From Daldinia sp. FL1419 (taxonomy: Eukaryota > Ascomycota > Sordariomycetes > Xylariales > Hypoxylaceae): a stretch of DNA of 64,000 bases. The notes beneath the pieces were generated by a model. That model was not told the DNA's origin. It searched no databases and saw nothing but the letters and a program-made list of their open reading frames with translations. Within the stretch, counting starts at the first letter, position 1. Each line of letters opens with the position of its first letter. Below are positions 22,790 to 35,446 of the stretch, piece after piece. Made by a program: the position numbers and the translations under genes. The stretch lies in the NCBI GenBank assembly GCA_025201765.1, contig MU623426.1, positions 97,605-161,604 of the forward strand. Reading direction: 5' to 3'.

Positions 22790-25245
22790 TGGTCTGTCAG
22801 CTTTGCCTATCTAAGCCTATCGCTTCGATACCTGCATAGGCAGTGGATACCTGACCGTAAACCTGTCAGGTCTTTTTAAGGTCCAGAAGGGGAAAGGGAG
22901 CGTGGTCCTGGGCGGATGGCGTCGGCGTCCCTGTCTATCGTTTAAACCTAATGAAAATGTATAATTCTTGGTTTTATCTAATGTACCTATCCTTGTACTC
23001 GCGAATTATGTAGTCTAGCGTTGTCAGGAAGAATTTCATAACATTAATGAGAAAGAAATGATTTTCAAAACAAAGCAAAGAAGCCCAGATCGAATTACCG
23101 TCGTTGAAAAAAAAAAAAGGAAAAAGAAAAGCAGGGGTGTTCCTGTAATGTTGACGTGAAGTTGAAAAAGAGGCGTGATGGCCAAGAGAACTAGCCAAGA
23201 AAGATTAGCCAAGAAAGATTAGCCAAGAGAATTGGCAGGGCGGAAATCTCCCTCATCCTTGTCACTTTCTCCCCCAACTTGGCGATGTACCTGCTACAGA
23301 CCCGCCAATTTAGCTTGTTCGTTTTCTCAGTCTATTTTCCGAATTTACCAATCACTTTTCAGAGATATGAGCAATGTACTGAGTACATTCCTTCCACGGA
23401 CAATAATCAAGGAACAAAGGCATTCATTTACAGGGGATCTTCAGCCTCTCTTGCGGACCCTGTCCTAATTAATCCACTCAAGGCACGTAATCTGTTAAAT
23501 CCGATCTCTATCGCACAATTCCCATCCCCAAATGGTCGATAAGTATTAGGTACACTCTCTTCGCTTCTGCGAGTTTCACAAGCTCCAATGTTACGAGATG
23601 TTTAGGTACTTTCCTTCTACCTCCTCCCACCCAATCATAACCCAACTACCGATCCTAGTAACAAACTAACCCGAATTTCGATCTTTGGTACCTTAAATAC
23701 GTTACATACCGGGCCGTAAGTGGGAAATATCCGCTTCTCCTTTACGTGATCGAGATCGATCGATGATACCCTACAGTATGTAAATCATAATGGTCACATT
23801 ATTATATGGTAGGTACCTTCAATTTTTATATATATTGCTTTGTAATACTAATTTTTTTATTTACTTCCCCGCGGGCACAGCAGTTATTCTATAATGAATT
23901 GTAAATTTCCCTTATTAAAACTATGTATTTTTAGATCCGTTATGGTTTGCCTTAAGTGTACGCCTTTTACTTCATGCACGTCACAATTACTACGTCACAC
24001 AAAATTTTAATGTGCCGCATAACTTGACTAAATATAATTTTTTTTCCCTCTGGGTACTTTTTTATCCGATAAGACTTCCAATGTTTCAGCCAGTATCCAA
24101 TACGCTAAGCAGATTCCCATACCTAAAGTAGTTAGCTCGGCGTCATATACCGATGGTTTTAAGAGAAAGATCCTACGCTTGCAAGGCGCTATTCTAGACT
24201 ACCGGGGACTCCTCAGCCCGAGCCTAACGAAAAGGAAAGGAGAAAAAGAATCTTATCTTAATATACCTAGGTACTTACCCACATGTGACGGCGATGTACC
24301 CTGTGCCGTATTATTCGTATTAGTTAGTATGAGAAGGATTTTAAGTACTTTTGCAAGAGAGGAGACTTATGGGTAACTTGACATTCGTCGTATACCCAGA
24401 GATAGATGGGATAGATATACTTTCTTACGCGCTCTCCGAACTTCCGAGGGTAACAATAACTTGATTTCAGGTGGAAAATATCTTAGTAAAAGCTTCTGAG
24501 ACATGTCTGGACCCTCCAGGGCATCCAATGCTTGGGGATATCGGGTAGGCCTAAGGGATTGTCCAATATCCAAGGACCAACACAGCGTCACCCTATTCGT
24601 TTTTCCCCACAAAGAGCACGTTCGTTTACTTGACTCGGAACTACTTACAACATTGACTTGGCTACATTGACTTGGCTAGATCGTGGGGATTTCTCCCAGT
24701 TTGGATATCGCTGATTCATTGACTAATCGTTCCGTTCTCCTAAATTCAGATTTGACAATCACTGCCTATTTTGACGTGTCATTTCCTAGTCTGAGTGCTA
24801 ACGAACAGGTAAAGTAGCGTAGCTTACTACCTAACTGCTGTTGCGTATGAAATACTACCTAATAGCAGGGAAAGGGGTTCCGCTCGTCACGGAACGCAGC
24901 GGTGGGAACCCAGAGGCGTCTTATCTCATACTCCGTTGCTAGCTACCATACAGCTTGGGCTAGACCGTGGCATCCTTCGTCCCAATGATATCACAATCTG
25001 GGGCGTGGGTTAGGCTGCTTTCCGCCTTTCAGCTGGGCTTTCCCAACATATATGTGTGCGAGAACGTTACGGACACATGCCGTATCTTGTGAAACCATTG
25101 CATGATATTACCGATCTAGCGCAAAGAAAATATGTTGACATTTCATGCCAATCTTTCATACCAGTAGGAAAGAATAATAACCTGCCTACAATTAGACTTC
25201 GACTTTTACAACCTGCAGAATTTCCTTTGTCCACCTTCAACCAAG
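22790..25245. other. Large intergenic stretch, no supported gene
   Basis: About 2.5 kb without a supported gene, strongly AT-rich around 23810-24060. It holds a minisatellite-like array of GCCAAGA(A/G)A units at 23181-23235 and a direct repeat of ACATTGACTTGGCT near 24650-24677. Confidence 0.45.
23181..23235. repeat. Short tandem array, ~14-bp unit
   Basis: About four head-to-tail copies of a 13-14 bp unit, GCCAAGAAAGATTA with small changes (first and last copies GCCAAGAGAA...). There is no coding capacity. It looks like a local slippage repeat downstream of the elongase gene. Confidence 0.8.
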
Positions 25246-26413
25246 ATGTCGACGACTTACATCCTGGGCTCTATTAACCAGAGTCGTGGATCAACTTATG
25301 ACTTCTCATCGGAGGGTCCCCTCGCTGAGATACAACCGTCTAAGCCCTCTATCTCAAACGTCGTCTACCCTCACCTAACATGGTCGACACTCTGGTTTAC
25401 GCTACTATGTTTTTTCGTCGTCCTAAACATCAAGAATATGCCATTTATGTGGCATGTAAGTAACTCCCACATCACCTCTCTCCCATCGCACGAATAGCTA
25501 ACATGTGCTCCAGCTTCGACTGGTTAATGCTTTCCGTTTTATCTTACGAACACAGCGGCCCGCCGTGCCGCTTAAGCCCACTCACATCTTCCAGCCTATC
25601 ATTACGACTTCTACAGCACAGCTCATGGAAATCGACTTCAACATGCATAAATCTAATTCGTCGTATTTTTCAGACGTTGATATCGCACGAACTCACCTAG
25701 TTTGCACATTATTTGCGAAGGGCATTGAGCAGATGCGCGGCGGAACCGCTGCTTACACTGGGTCTAAGAAGCCCGTTTTTGGCCTCGCGCTCGGCGCGGT
25801 ATCATGCAACTTTAAACGCGAATTACGTCCATACGAAGAGTTCGAAATGTGGTCTAAGATCCTATCTTGGGATGAGAAATGGATCTACATCGTAACCCAC
25901 TTCGTTCGCAAGGATGCCGCTAAACCAAAGAATTACTCGTTATATCCTGAGCAGTCGCCAAGCCAGAGCCGACGGAACAGTACTACAGCGTCGGATGAGG
26001 ACCTATTACGGCGCTCTAGCATTGACAGTGCATCTTCTAGCGGGAACAAGGTGGATGACGAGATCAAGCCGGAGAAACACATCTTCGCCACAGCCCTGAG
26101 CAAATGTGTTTTCAAATCCGGCCGTAAGACTGTGTCACCGGAGCTCATGCTCCAGATGTCCGGGCTATTACCGACCGGTAATCCCGAGATGAAGGAATTT
26201 GACGAGGCCACACTGCGGGACATTGAGGCCCAGAGACAAAAGGGTCTCGAAACTGCACAATTACTTGCTGGCCAGACCCAACAAAACCTCGAGGCTGAGT
26301 TCGCGGGGGCGGACTGCGAGGCCCTGGGCAGGCACACGGACGGGGCAGGCATTGTTGGAGTAGTCAACACTCTCCTGCAGCTCGCGCGGTTGAAAAAGAC
26401 GCAAATATTATGA
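25246..26413 (+). CDS. THEM6-like hot-dog (thioesterase superfamily) membrane protein
   Basis: Two exons, 25246-25455 and 25514-26413, with a 58-nt intron, give 369 residues. A single hydrophobic helix (WSTLWFTLLCFFVVLNI, about residues 46-62) near the N-terminus anchors the protein. After it comes the 4HBT-like region of the THEM6 family: HWxLRLVN-type entry at the exon junction, LMEIDFNMHKSNSSYFSDVDIART, then FELRPYEEFEMWSKILSWDEKWIYIVTHF-like strands (positions about 155-185). In THEM6 proteins the first aspartate-containing strand (DFNMHKSN) corresponds to the hot-dog active-site region, but enzymatic activity is poorly established. A Ser-rich linker and a helical C-terminus follow. A role in acyl-CoA or lipid handling at a membrane is an inference from the fold. 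Confidence 0.88.
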
Positions 26414-29066
26414 TCATCCCCTGTCACCTCTCATTGTCATCAACGGTAATTACGGTGGCGTTTTTGCGATACATACCTACATAAGATGCGTTACCCCTAT
26501 ACAGCCTATACCTACAGCCCACACAGCTACAAGCTTCTTCATTATTATATCGTATCCCTAGCATACCACACCCATACATACCTACACATATACAAATGTA
26601 GTTTAAAGTATAATGAGCTAATATTATACATACCTTATAATGTATGTAACATAACATCACATAACATTAAAAAACTTGGTTCCTTTCGCGTGACTGGTCA
26701 TCTTGAGACACATCTACGGGGTCGCACACACGCACACAAGTGAGTCTATTGCGTATACTGGTAATCTTAATACGAGATGACCCCCAACCTTATCTCGCAA
26801 ATGGAGAGGCTTGGATCGACCACACAGGTCGCGTGCACGCGTTCAGTAAACAGGGTGAAACAAATACCGATTTGTAAGCGGCCTATACGTCGCTATTCCC
26901 GGATCTGAAGTTTTCAGGGTAGCTATGTGGAATGTATCTACTTTCTCCTTCGTCCCTTGAGACAGCAAGTTAGGGGTATGCTATAAGGAGAACTTGGGTG
27001 TTAGGGAGAGCCCAACCACCTAGGTAACCCAGTAGTTATTTTATCTCAACAACTACTACCCGTGAGACAAGAGGTTGACTTTACTACCAATCTATTCGAG
27101 CTATCGACCCAAGGAGCTGAATAGTAATCACTTTTCGGCTGTACTTTCTATAGTCTAGTCTATCCACAGACTACCGATGTAGGGCCTCGCAAAACACAGT
27201 ACCTAAACAAGCATAGAATAAACATGGTAAATAGATAAGCATCCCTTCCCTGGCATGCAGTAATCTCAACGAACTCGCAGTAGTGGCGAACAGAACCGTG
27301 GTAGCACCTGTGAGATATCTCAACGGTAATAGATTGGTGGAATTACGGTTCTCTTTCTTGCCCTTTGGCTATTCTGGCTATTCTGGACTGCTCCAAGTTA
27401 CTGCACGAAAGGACGGAAACTGACAGTACCGAGTACGATAGTGTCTTCTCGGCAAGCCACGTGGGTAAGTATACACATCATAACATCCCCTTCAAGTAAG
27501 ACCTGAGGCTCCATTACTTATCTTTTTTTTTTTTTTTTTAACCTGGACGCTAGGGGAATATTTACATCATGTACTAGGTCGATTATGTTCCTTTCCCCCT
27601 CTTTTTCCTCGACCGGGCTGGTTGCGCTAGTCAGGTCGACTCGAGCTTATAAGCGAATATTACACGTTGGTTGCGCAATCTGGTAACGCGGGTATGCGGT
27701 AGCGCTATTCAACTGACGTACACGATCAATGTACTAGATACTTCCAGCTTTCACTAGAGTACTAGTGCTCTGATACCAATGCTACCAGTGCTACGGGGTG
27801 CTACTGTAGGTGCTACGAGGTACTAAAACGGGAAGAGAAAATACGCTAAAAGCTTGAATACCTCCGATACTCTGGTAAGTACCTACCTAGGTACCTACCC
27901 AAGCTCCCAAGCTACCTAATGTAGCCCGGGAAGTGCCCAGGGTACCTGTGATACACGCATGAATATAATGCAAAGTACCTAAGCAAGAATAAGGGATAAA
28001 CCTCGAATGTCTATTCGAGCGGTACGTCTTGGATGTACTCCCGGGCTTCTTGTGGCTTGCAGTAGTGTAATTTAGTAGCACCCAGCAGTAACTTTCGGTT
28101 CACTCCACATCCGCTTCCTACCCACTTTACCCAATTCCAAGACGGCGGGCCGCAGATCTCTTTCCCCTTTAAGCTCCGATTCGTGATAGTTTTCATCTAT
28201 TATGTCTCTGCCTATCTTTGTTGTCTCTCTGGGTCCCCTGCTACCCTTACAAGTCTATTCGCCCTACTAGCAAAATCTTCTTAGCTTATTATTATTATTA
28301 TTACTATTTTTCGAGCTCCATAATCGCATAGCTTACTTAGATCAATCTCTTCAGCTCGTATCCACCGAATCCACAGCAACAGTAGGTGGGATCGACAACG
28401 CCGCGCCAGAGGCCAACACAACTATGCTCTTGAATCTTACCCGGGCTTTCTTTTCGTTCCTTTGCTTTACTGCTATTGGCTCAAGGGCCGTTCAGCTTTC
28501 GTTTCTACCGTTATAGTGATCGCCTACCTTAAGCATGAAGTTTGCTTGCCATGCAGGCTTAACCGTTTTCTTCTTCTTTGTCCTGGGATCCCCCGTCACG
28601 GGTTATGCTCCTACTCGTGGTTCTAGAGTTCCGGACGGGTTCAGCTTATCCCACGACGGTAAGGCGGTCCCGTCAACTGTTTCCAATGGGAAGGTAGGCA
28701 ATTTTCCGGGATCGAGACGTCTAGAGCCTAGTGTCATCTGCGGAGGAAAAAAAAAAAAACAAAAAAACAAGGCAGCCTCTCCATGTGAGGGGGCTTGTTT
28801 ACGCAGTTGTGAACTAGAGCCTGGGCACCATCGGCATTGGGAAATTGGCGTCGGGGTGCCATACCTGTGGAAAAAGGTGGACCAAATTGGCGTGTTAGTG
28901 ACGTCTTTCCTTCACGGCGAGTCGGTACCTATGTGACCGGGGTGACACGGCTTCCAGCTCCCCTGTTTTGATTCTTCTCTACCGTCTTTACTATCTTCGA
29001 TCTGGACTTAGGTCCGAGGCTGCCCTGGTCGTCCAACCTGTTGAACCTGGCAAGAATACACGCGCG
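26414..29066. other. Large intergenic stretch, no firm gene
   Basis: About 2.65 kb without a firm gene. A plus-strand frame at 28535-28936 begins with a signal-peptide-like MKFACHAGLTVFFFFVLG but then runs through a poly-A tract encoding lysines, so I do not call it. There is a poly-T run of 18 near 27522-27539, a TTA/TTATTA repeat near 28287-28305, and palindromic CTACCTAGGTACCTAC around 27884-27899. Confidence 0.45.
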
Positions 29067-31319
29067 ATGGAGGAGGACGGCGGCCATCGTACCTCACGGG
29101 ACGAAAGCACCTCGTCGGTGTATCAGTCTGCGAAGTCAAACGATAGCAAAGTTAGTCTCTCCTCGACGCAATGCGATGTCGAAATTCAATCGAGTGTAGC
29201 ACCGCTTCACTCACCCTCTCCTGTATGGACCGACGAACACTTCCGTAACGCCGCCAAACTCGAAGCTTCTCACTCACGGGTCATTTCCACGGCTTCAAGC
29301 CAAACGTTGACCGCCAGCAGCGAGGCGGATAGCCAAGCCCACCCGGATAAGCGCGCTACCCTGGCTGATCTCCTGATCGATTCAGCTCCTCAACTCTTCA
29401 GTCATCTATCAACTCTCAGGACAGATGATGGGAGATTCAGAATCGTCTCATCCATGCCTAAGGAGCGGCTCGTCACACCTGTCGAAGAACAGAGGCATCC
29501 CGGCAAGCCAGGCGTGCAACTCTGCAAGACTTCGAAGCCCTATGAGCCGGAATCGCCAGGAGAGAGCGACGCGCAAAGCCAACGGTCTTCCGTCACCGTA
29601 GGCGAACCTGTCAACCAGAGCCAGTTCTTACAGGGGATCCCTTTACTTCTACTCACCATTGGTCTCTCACTAGTCGTTTTCTTGATCTCTATAGATCGAA
29701 CTATCATTACAACTGTAAGTAAACACCGAAAAAAAGAATCGCAAATAGGGGATGACTAACGCGTCGAATAGGCCGTTCCTTACATCACTGCCGAGTTTCA
29801 ATCTACGGCAGATATCGGCTGGTATGGCTCCTCATACCTTCTTACGGCGTGCGCCTTCCAACCCGTCTTCGGGCGCGTTTTCACTCTTTTTAATATCAAA
29901 TGGTCGTATCTCCTTTCTATGTTTGTTTTCGAAATAGGCTCCATAATAAGCGGCTGGGCCCCGTCTTCGGCGTGCTTAATCATCGGACGCGCGATTGCCG
30001 GGTTTGGTAGCGCCGGAATTTTGACCGGAAGTTTTGTTATAGTCGCTACGGCCATACCGTTGAAGTCTAGGCCGATATATACTGCAGTGGTTGGATTAAT
30101 GTGAGCCTCCGATAAACTCTAATTACTGATCGCGGAAAGCTAACTTGGCAGGTTCGGTGTTGGTGCCACTGTTGGACCTCTAATCGGAGGTGTATTTACC
30201 GATTTAGTCGTATGTATAACCCCCTGGAGTTGTTGAATTGGAAGACTAACATAGATGTAGACATGGCGATGGTGCTTCTGGATTAACCTTCCGGTTGGTG
30301 CCGTAAATATCATCGTGATGATACTTGTATATCACCCGCAACGACGCACGGGGACCAAAGGCAAAGTCATGGAACGACTAATCAGCCTCGACCTCGTCGG
30401 AAATGTCATCCTCCTAGGCGCTGCGGTGATGTTGTTCTTGGCTCTTGAATACACCCTCACAGGCGCCGCTTGGGCCAGCGCAGAAATCATCGGGCTACTA
30501 AGTGGTGCCGGCGTCACGGCAATCGTGCTCGTTGGATGGTTCTGGTGGAAGAAGGACCGTGCTTTGATTCCGCCTGCAATCGCCAAACAGAGAACCGTGG
30601 CCGCATCGTGTCTAATGGCGTTTTTTACATACGGTGCTCTACTGGTGCATACGTACTTTCTTCCGATCTGGTTCCAGGCAATCCTAGGCTACAGCGCCAT
30701 TCAATCGGGCGTTGCCATGATCCCGTACTTTGTCGCAAACGCGCTATTTTCCGTCTTTTCTGGTATCTTCGTCTCGGTTGTTGGCTACTTCACACCACCA
30801 GCTATTCTTGGGAGTGCAATCGGAACGGTTGGCTGTGGTATTATCACGTTATTCCATCCGAGCATGAGCACGGCGATGTGGATCGGGTTCGAAATTCTCG
30901 CGTCGGCCGGGTTCGGCATGTCAATCCAACAAGGCTTCACGGCCGTCCAAACGGTTCTGGGGCCGGAGGATATAGCTGTGGGCACCGCTGCCGTCGTCGC
31001 GTGTCAATCGCTAGGTGGTGCTGTTTTCATATCTGTTGGCAACAGCGTCTTTCAAAATCGTCTTGCGGGTCTTATTGGACAGACGAATATTCCAGGACTC
31101 GACGTCCGCGCTATCGTCGGCGCAGGGGCCATCGCCTTCCGAAAAGTTGTCCCGCCCGAACATCTTCCCGCCTTGCTTAACCTGTACGACGAGGCGCTAC
31201 ATACGGTCCTAATGGTTGCCATTCCGCTTGCCGGCTTGGCGTTTTTGTCTTGCTGCGCCTTAGAGTGGAAATCCGTCAAAAAGGCAGCTAAGCCAGTCAG
31301 CGAGACGGAAAAGGTGTAG
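29067..31319 (+). CDS. MFS transporter, DHA2-type (14-TMS drug/metabolite exporter)
   Basis: Four exons, 29067-29714, 29772-30100, 30152-30209 and 30261-31319, with introns of 57, 51 and 51 nt, give 697 residues. All junctions keep frame: the third exon completes the antiporter motif C, GVGATVGPLIGG, and the fourth starts TWRWCFWINLPVG, a standard DHA2 block. The first membrane helix ends in DRTIITTAVPYI (motif D1). About 14 helices are expected, as in fungal multidrug and toxin proton antiporters at the plasma membrane. The N-terminal ~190 residues are hydrophilic, Ser-rich and presumably cytosolic, which is longer than usual for the family. The ATG at 29067 is the first good in-frame methionine; the frame is open upstream to about 28968. 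The substrate is unknown. Confidence 0.93.
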
Positions 31320-32142
31320 GTACACAACGAACGATAGGCTATTACGTTTCTTTGTTACTATATGTTATATTATGATATGGTATATGATATGGGTCAAATT
31401 TGTAATGTTCCGCGTTTAATGCTTTGCCACGAGCATAGCGTAATACAACCCCGGTCAGTTGGGATCATCAAGCATTAAACCAAGCATTAACCAAGCCAAC
31501 AGGGCTGGCCGGGGTCTGCATGGTCTAGAATATATTGATGTTTCAAACATGTGCTGCCTCGAATCAGGAGTATAATGACGAATTCACTTGGGCTTAGATA
31601 GATGTTTGATAGTTACGATATACGGCTTTGTTAGTGGGAAATCGGTTCTTTTAAATTAAGATAGTTATTAATTGTCATGCAAAGATGAAAGAGATTCGAT
31701 TCGTCCTTTGACCTCGGCGGGATGCTAAATAGGGACAAGAATACCACTTCGGGATACGGGACATACGGGATCCTACAGGGTGGCCATATCTGCGAACCCT
31801 GGTGATCTTATCTGTGTTTTGGGCAGTACATAGGCCGTGCTTTTCGTGCTCCCGTTGGACAGTTACAAAAAAAACAAGAGGCCACCGTTTTTGGGACGAG
31901 GGAAAAACACTGTCACTCCACCGCCGCCGTCCACTCATTTGAATAATTTCGGGTTTTTTTTTCTGTGCCTTTTGAAAGAGTGTCGCAATTGCCTTTCACG
32001 GCTGGGCCGAAATTTCGAGGCGCGTTCTTTTTTTTAAGTGATAGGGGTATTGTTTTTTTTTTTTTTTTTCTCTTGTTCTTTTTGTTTTCTTTGTTCTGTG
32101 ACGAGCAGGAAACAAAGCGAGAAAAGAAAAGAAAAAAAAGAG
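31320..32142. other. Intergenic / 5' region of the Trk gene
   Basis: About 800 bp between the MFS and Trk genes. The last ~110 bp before the Trk start hold long T and A tracts (poly-T at about 32055-32071), probably promoter or 5' UTR sequence. No gene was seen. Confidence 0.4.
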
Positions 32143-34581
32143 ATGGGGATCCAATGGTGGGAGGATTTCGGCGACAAACATCCCAAGATTCATGACAAAC
32201 TAACCAGCGCGGCGTACGCCATACGGCCGTACCTACCGCCGGTCAACTACATCACGCTGCACTATGCGTACTTTATCGGGATGACGATCGTGGGGACGCT
32301 GATATTCTGGGGGGCGTCGGAGCCCAAGTACAGCGTGGGGTGGTGGGACAGCATGTTCATGGTGATGTCGGCGCTGACGGCGTCCGGGCTGAACACGGTC
32401 AACGTCAGCGACCTGACGACGTTTCAGCAGGTCGAGCTGTGCGTGCTGATGATGATCGGGAGCCAGGTGTTGATTTCGTACGTCACGATCGCGTTCCGGA
32501 AACATATCTTTGAGAAACGATTCGAGGATATCGTGAAGATGGAGCGCGAGAAAAGAAAGAAGAAGGTATCTGGAACCGGCGCGATCGTGGGCATGACGGG
32601 TGCCATGTTTGGATTGCAGGTCATGTCGTCGTTTGGAAAGGGGCATTCGCCGGAGAAATCTCAACCGATCAGTCATGTTAGAAACGTGTCTTCGTCGAGC
32701 AGAAGGAGGATGTCTTCCGAAGAGGCAGGGATCCCCGAAATTGGCGTCGAGGACCCGAGGGGCCAACATCACCACGTTGGTTTCCTCGAGCCCGTACGAG
32801 AAGACGAGACCTTGGAAAGCCACCATCACCGCCGCACGACCTCAACCGGATACTCGATCTACCAGACGCCATCACAGCAGACAGGCCACAGTGGAGCGAC
32901 GAGACGACGATCTCATACGTCGGAATCGAGAAGTGGGTTCGAAGGGTTCAACGTGCAGACATTTCTGAATGAGCAAAAACGAAATATCGGAAGGAATGGA
33001 CAGTTCTTCAATTTGTCGGAGGATCAACGAGAGTACCTAGGCGGTGTCGAGTACCGCTCTCTCAAATTCCTTTCCGTCTTCGTCATCGTGTACTTCCTGC
33101 TCTGCCAGTTCTTCGGCGGCATCGCCCTTGGTGCCTGGATGTCAGTTTACGCAGTCGATACCGCGGCTGTCAACTCCCAGAACCCGTGGTGGGCGGGTAT
33201 CTTCCTCGCCATCTCCGCGTACAACAACGCCGGTTTCACGCTCTTGGATGCGGGGTTTGTGCCCTTCCAGTCTTCGTACTTCCTCCTTGTTGTGGTCACG
33301 CTACTATCCTTGGCCGGCCCGGCGGCTTTCCCGGTCTTCATGCGGTTTATCATATGGTCCATGTCGACTCTGTTGAACATTTGTTCCAAAGATAAGGAGT
33401 ACGGCGTCTGGAAGGAGGGCTTCGATTTCATCTTGAAGTTCCCTCGCCGCGTGTATACGAGTTTGTTCCCTGCTAAGGATACTTGGATGTTTGCGGCTAC
33501 ATTTGGAGCTTTTGTGATTGTGGATTGGGTATTGATTTTGCTACTCAGCATTGGAAACCCAACTATGGATGAAATTCCTGTCGGCCAGCGGATTTTTGAT
33601 GCCCTCTTCCAGGGATTCTGTAAGTGCTCCTTTGACGACGATACCTAGTGACTTGGACGAGATCTTGAGCTAACGAACTGAGCAGCAATCCCTTCGGGAG
33701 GATACGCCATAGTATCACCTTCGTCGATGTACTTCGATATCCTAGTCCTTTGGCTCGTCGTGTACTACACAGCAGCTTACCCGCACATTATCACTATGCG
33801 AAACTCCAACGTCTACGAAGAGCGATCCCTAGGTATATACGAAGGCGACCAGCCAGAGGAGGAGCAACTCCATTCCGCAAGCAGCAGTGTCGTCGAGTTC
33901 GATGCCGCTAACATTCTGGGCGAAACGGGCCTTCAGCCTGTCACGACTGAAAACAAGAACTGGGATGCAGTCTCGCGAACACCGACGACAGTATCTTTTC
34001 GTAGGCTTAAGTCTGTTGGTCAACGTGGTACGGCATTCGTTGGCCGTCAAATCCAGCGCCGCATGACGGCCTTCCAAGGTGTCGGTGTTTCCGCACCTCC
34101 ACCTCCACCAGCGATTAAGCCACTCACCCGGTCCAAAACCATCGACTTCGGACGAGCATCCGTGCACTCTCTCCACAACCACCCGCCTACCGGTCCCCCC
34201 AGCTTAGTGTCGCAGCAAGTTCGTGGTCAGCTTAGTCACGACGTATGGTGGATAGCGCTTATGCTCTTCCTCATCACACTCATCGAAACCAGCCACTCGC
34301 TCACCGACCCCGTCTCGTACAGCGTCTTTAACATCCTATTCGAGATCATCTCGGGCTACACCAACATCGGCATTAGTATCGGCCTACCCGATAAGAGTTA
34401 CAGCTTGAGCGGTGGCTTCTACACCGGAAGCAAGATTGTCATGATCCTAGTCATGCTGAGAGGTCGGCACAGAGGTCTGCCTGTCGCGCTAGACAGAGCT
34501 ATTCGGTTACCAGGGAAGAAGCTGGCCGAGTACGAAGAGGAGGACGCTGAGATCAAGAGCATGTCAGCCTTTTCGCGGTAA
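32143..34581 (+). CDS. Trk-family potassium transporter
   Basis: Two exons, 32143-33619 and 33686-34581, with a 66-nt intron, give 790 residues. The sequence shows the Trk/HKT layout of repeated membrane-pore-membrane units. They are the first unit near the start (NYITLHYAYFIGM, then SALTASGLNTVNVSDLTTFQQ), a long hydrophilic cytosolic loop (about residues 150-300), and later units containing SAYNNAGFTLLDAGF, FSIPSGGYA across the intron junction, and EIISGYTNIGISIG. Pore-loop glycines are present in each. The hallmark MRNSNVYEERSLGIY follows the third unit, and GSKIVMILVMLRGRHRGLP is near the C-terminus. These proteins take up K+ across the fungal plasma membrane. The start was chosen at MGIQWWEDFGDKHP because upstream codons run through a poly-T tract. 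Confidence 0.95.
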
Positions 34582-35446
34582 TTACGAACGACACTTCGTA
34601 CATACCAGGGACACTTAATAATACCCATCACTTAAAACACAACACTCCTCTCGGAATTTCACTCTCCTTTGTCCTTTCTCACCCACCCCTTTTTAGAGCT
34701 TTTTCCAAGATATCAAACACATTTTAGACGGAGCGATAGAGATACGGATAGCGATTCGATTTTTACCAGAAACATATTGTGAGCTACCAGCTTGGCGGCT
34801 GTTAGGGCGTTATGTTATACACACATGGGCGGTTGCGTACACGTTTTTACTGAATGAAGAAAGTCATTGAATTCATTGGACAATTCGTTATAGTTAACTA
34901 CCTTATTTTATAATAACGAGCTTTTATCATTCCTGGGATACTCGTATCATCAATTCTCAAAGTACATCCCTTTCTAGTAGATGAAGATGGCATACGCAAA
35001 ATTCTCATGGTAGCCGATGCTGTGATCAAGAATTCATTCATTCAACGTTATTACAGATAATCCACCACCGATGCGTCCGTAGGTATCCTTTCCGGCCGAC
35101 CCACATGTGTAACGGCTACGGCCGGCAGCAAACGCGGTTTCCACGGTTCGTCCGGGCCGGGAAGATGTTGTTGCAGGGAGATAGATCCGTACCAACCCAA
35201 CCCGAGACTCAATCATAGGAGTGATTACAGATAGCTTGATTGATCCAACCTATTAAAGGCATTAATATAAAAATTACCAACGAGCGCACACAGTAATTAT
35301 TATTCCCCTATGTGTCCCATCCCACTACCATGGCAATGGCAATGGCAATGGCAATGGCAATGGTCCATGGTCTCTACACTGTATTCAAACTCACCCACAC
35401 CTTTGAATATGTTCCAAACTAGCAAGCAAAATTTTCACCGAAGCCT
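34582..35446. other. Intergenic upstream of the tRNA-Lys gene
   Basis: About 860 bp with no gene. A GGCAAT hexamer array (about six copies) lies at 35330-35363, about 85 bp upstream of the tRNA. The last ~27 bp before the tRNA (from about 35420) match the flank of the second tRNA-Lys copy, with five differences, all transitions. Confidence 0.5.
35330..35363. repeat. GGCAAT hexanucleotide array
   Basis: About 5-6 perfect tandem copies of TGGCAA/GGCAAT, bounded by CCATGG words. A simple repeat in non-coding DNA. Confidence 0.9.

Noticed and set aside
28535..28936. 133-codon plus-strand frame with a signal-peptide-like start
   Set aside because: It runs through an A-rich tract coding for lysines, lacks a domain or repeat, and lies in the upstream region of the MFS gene.
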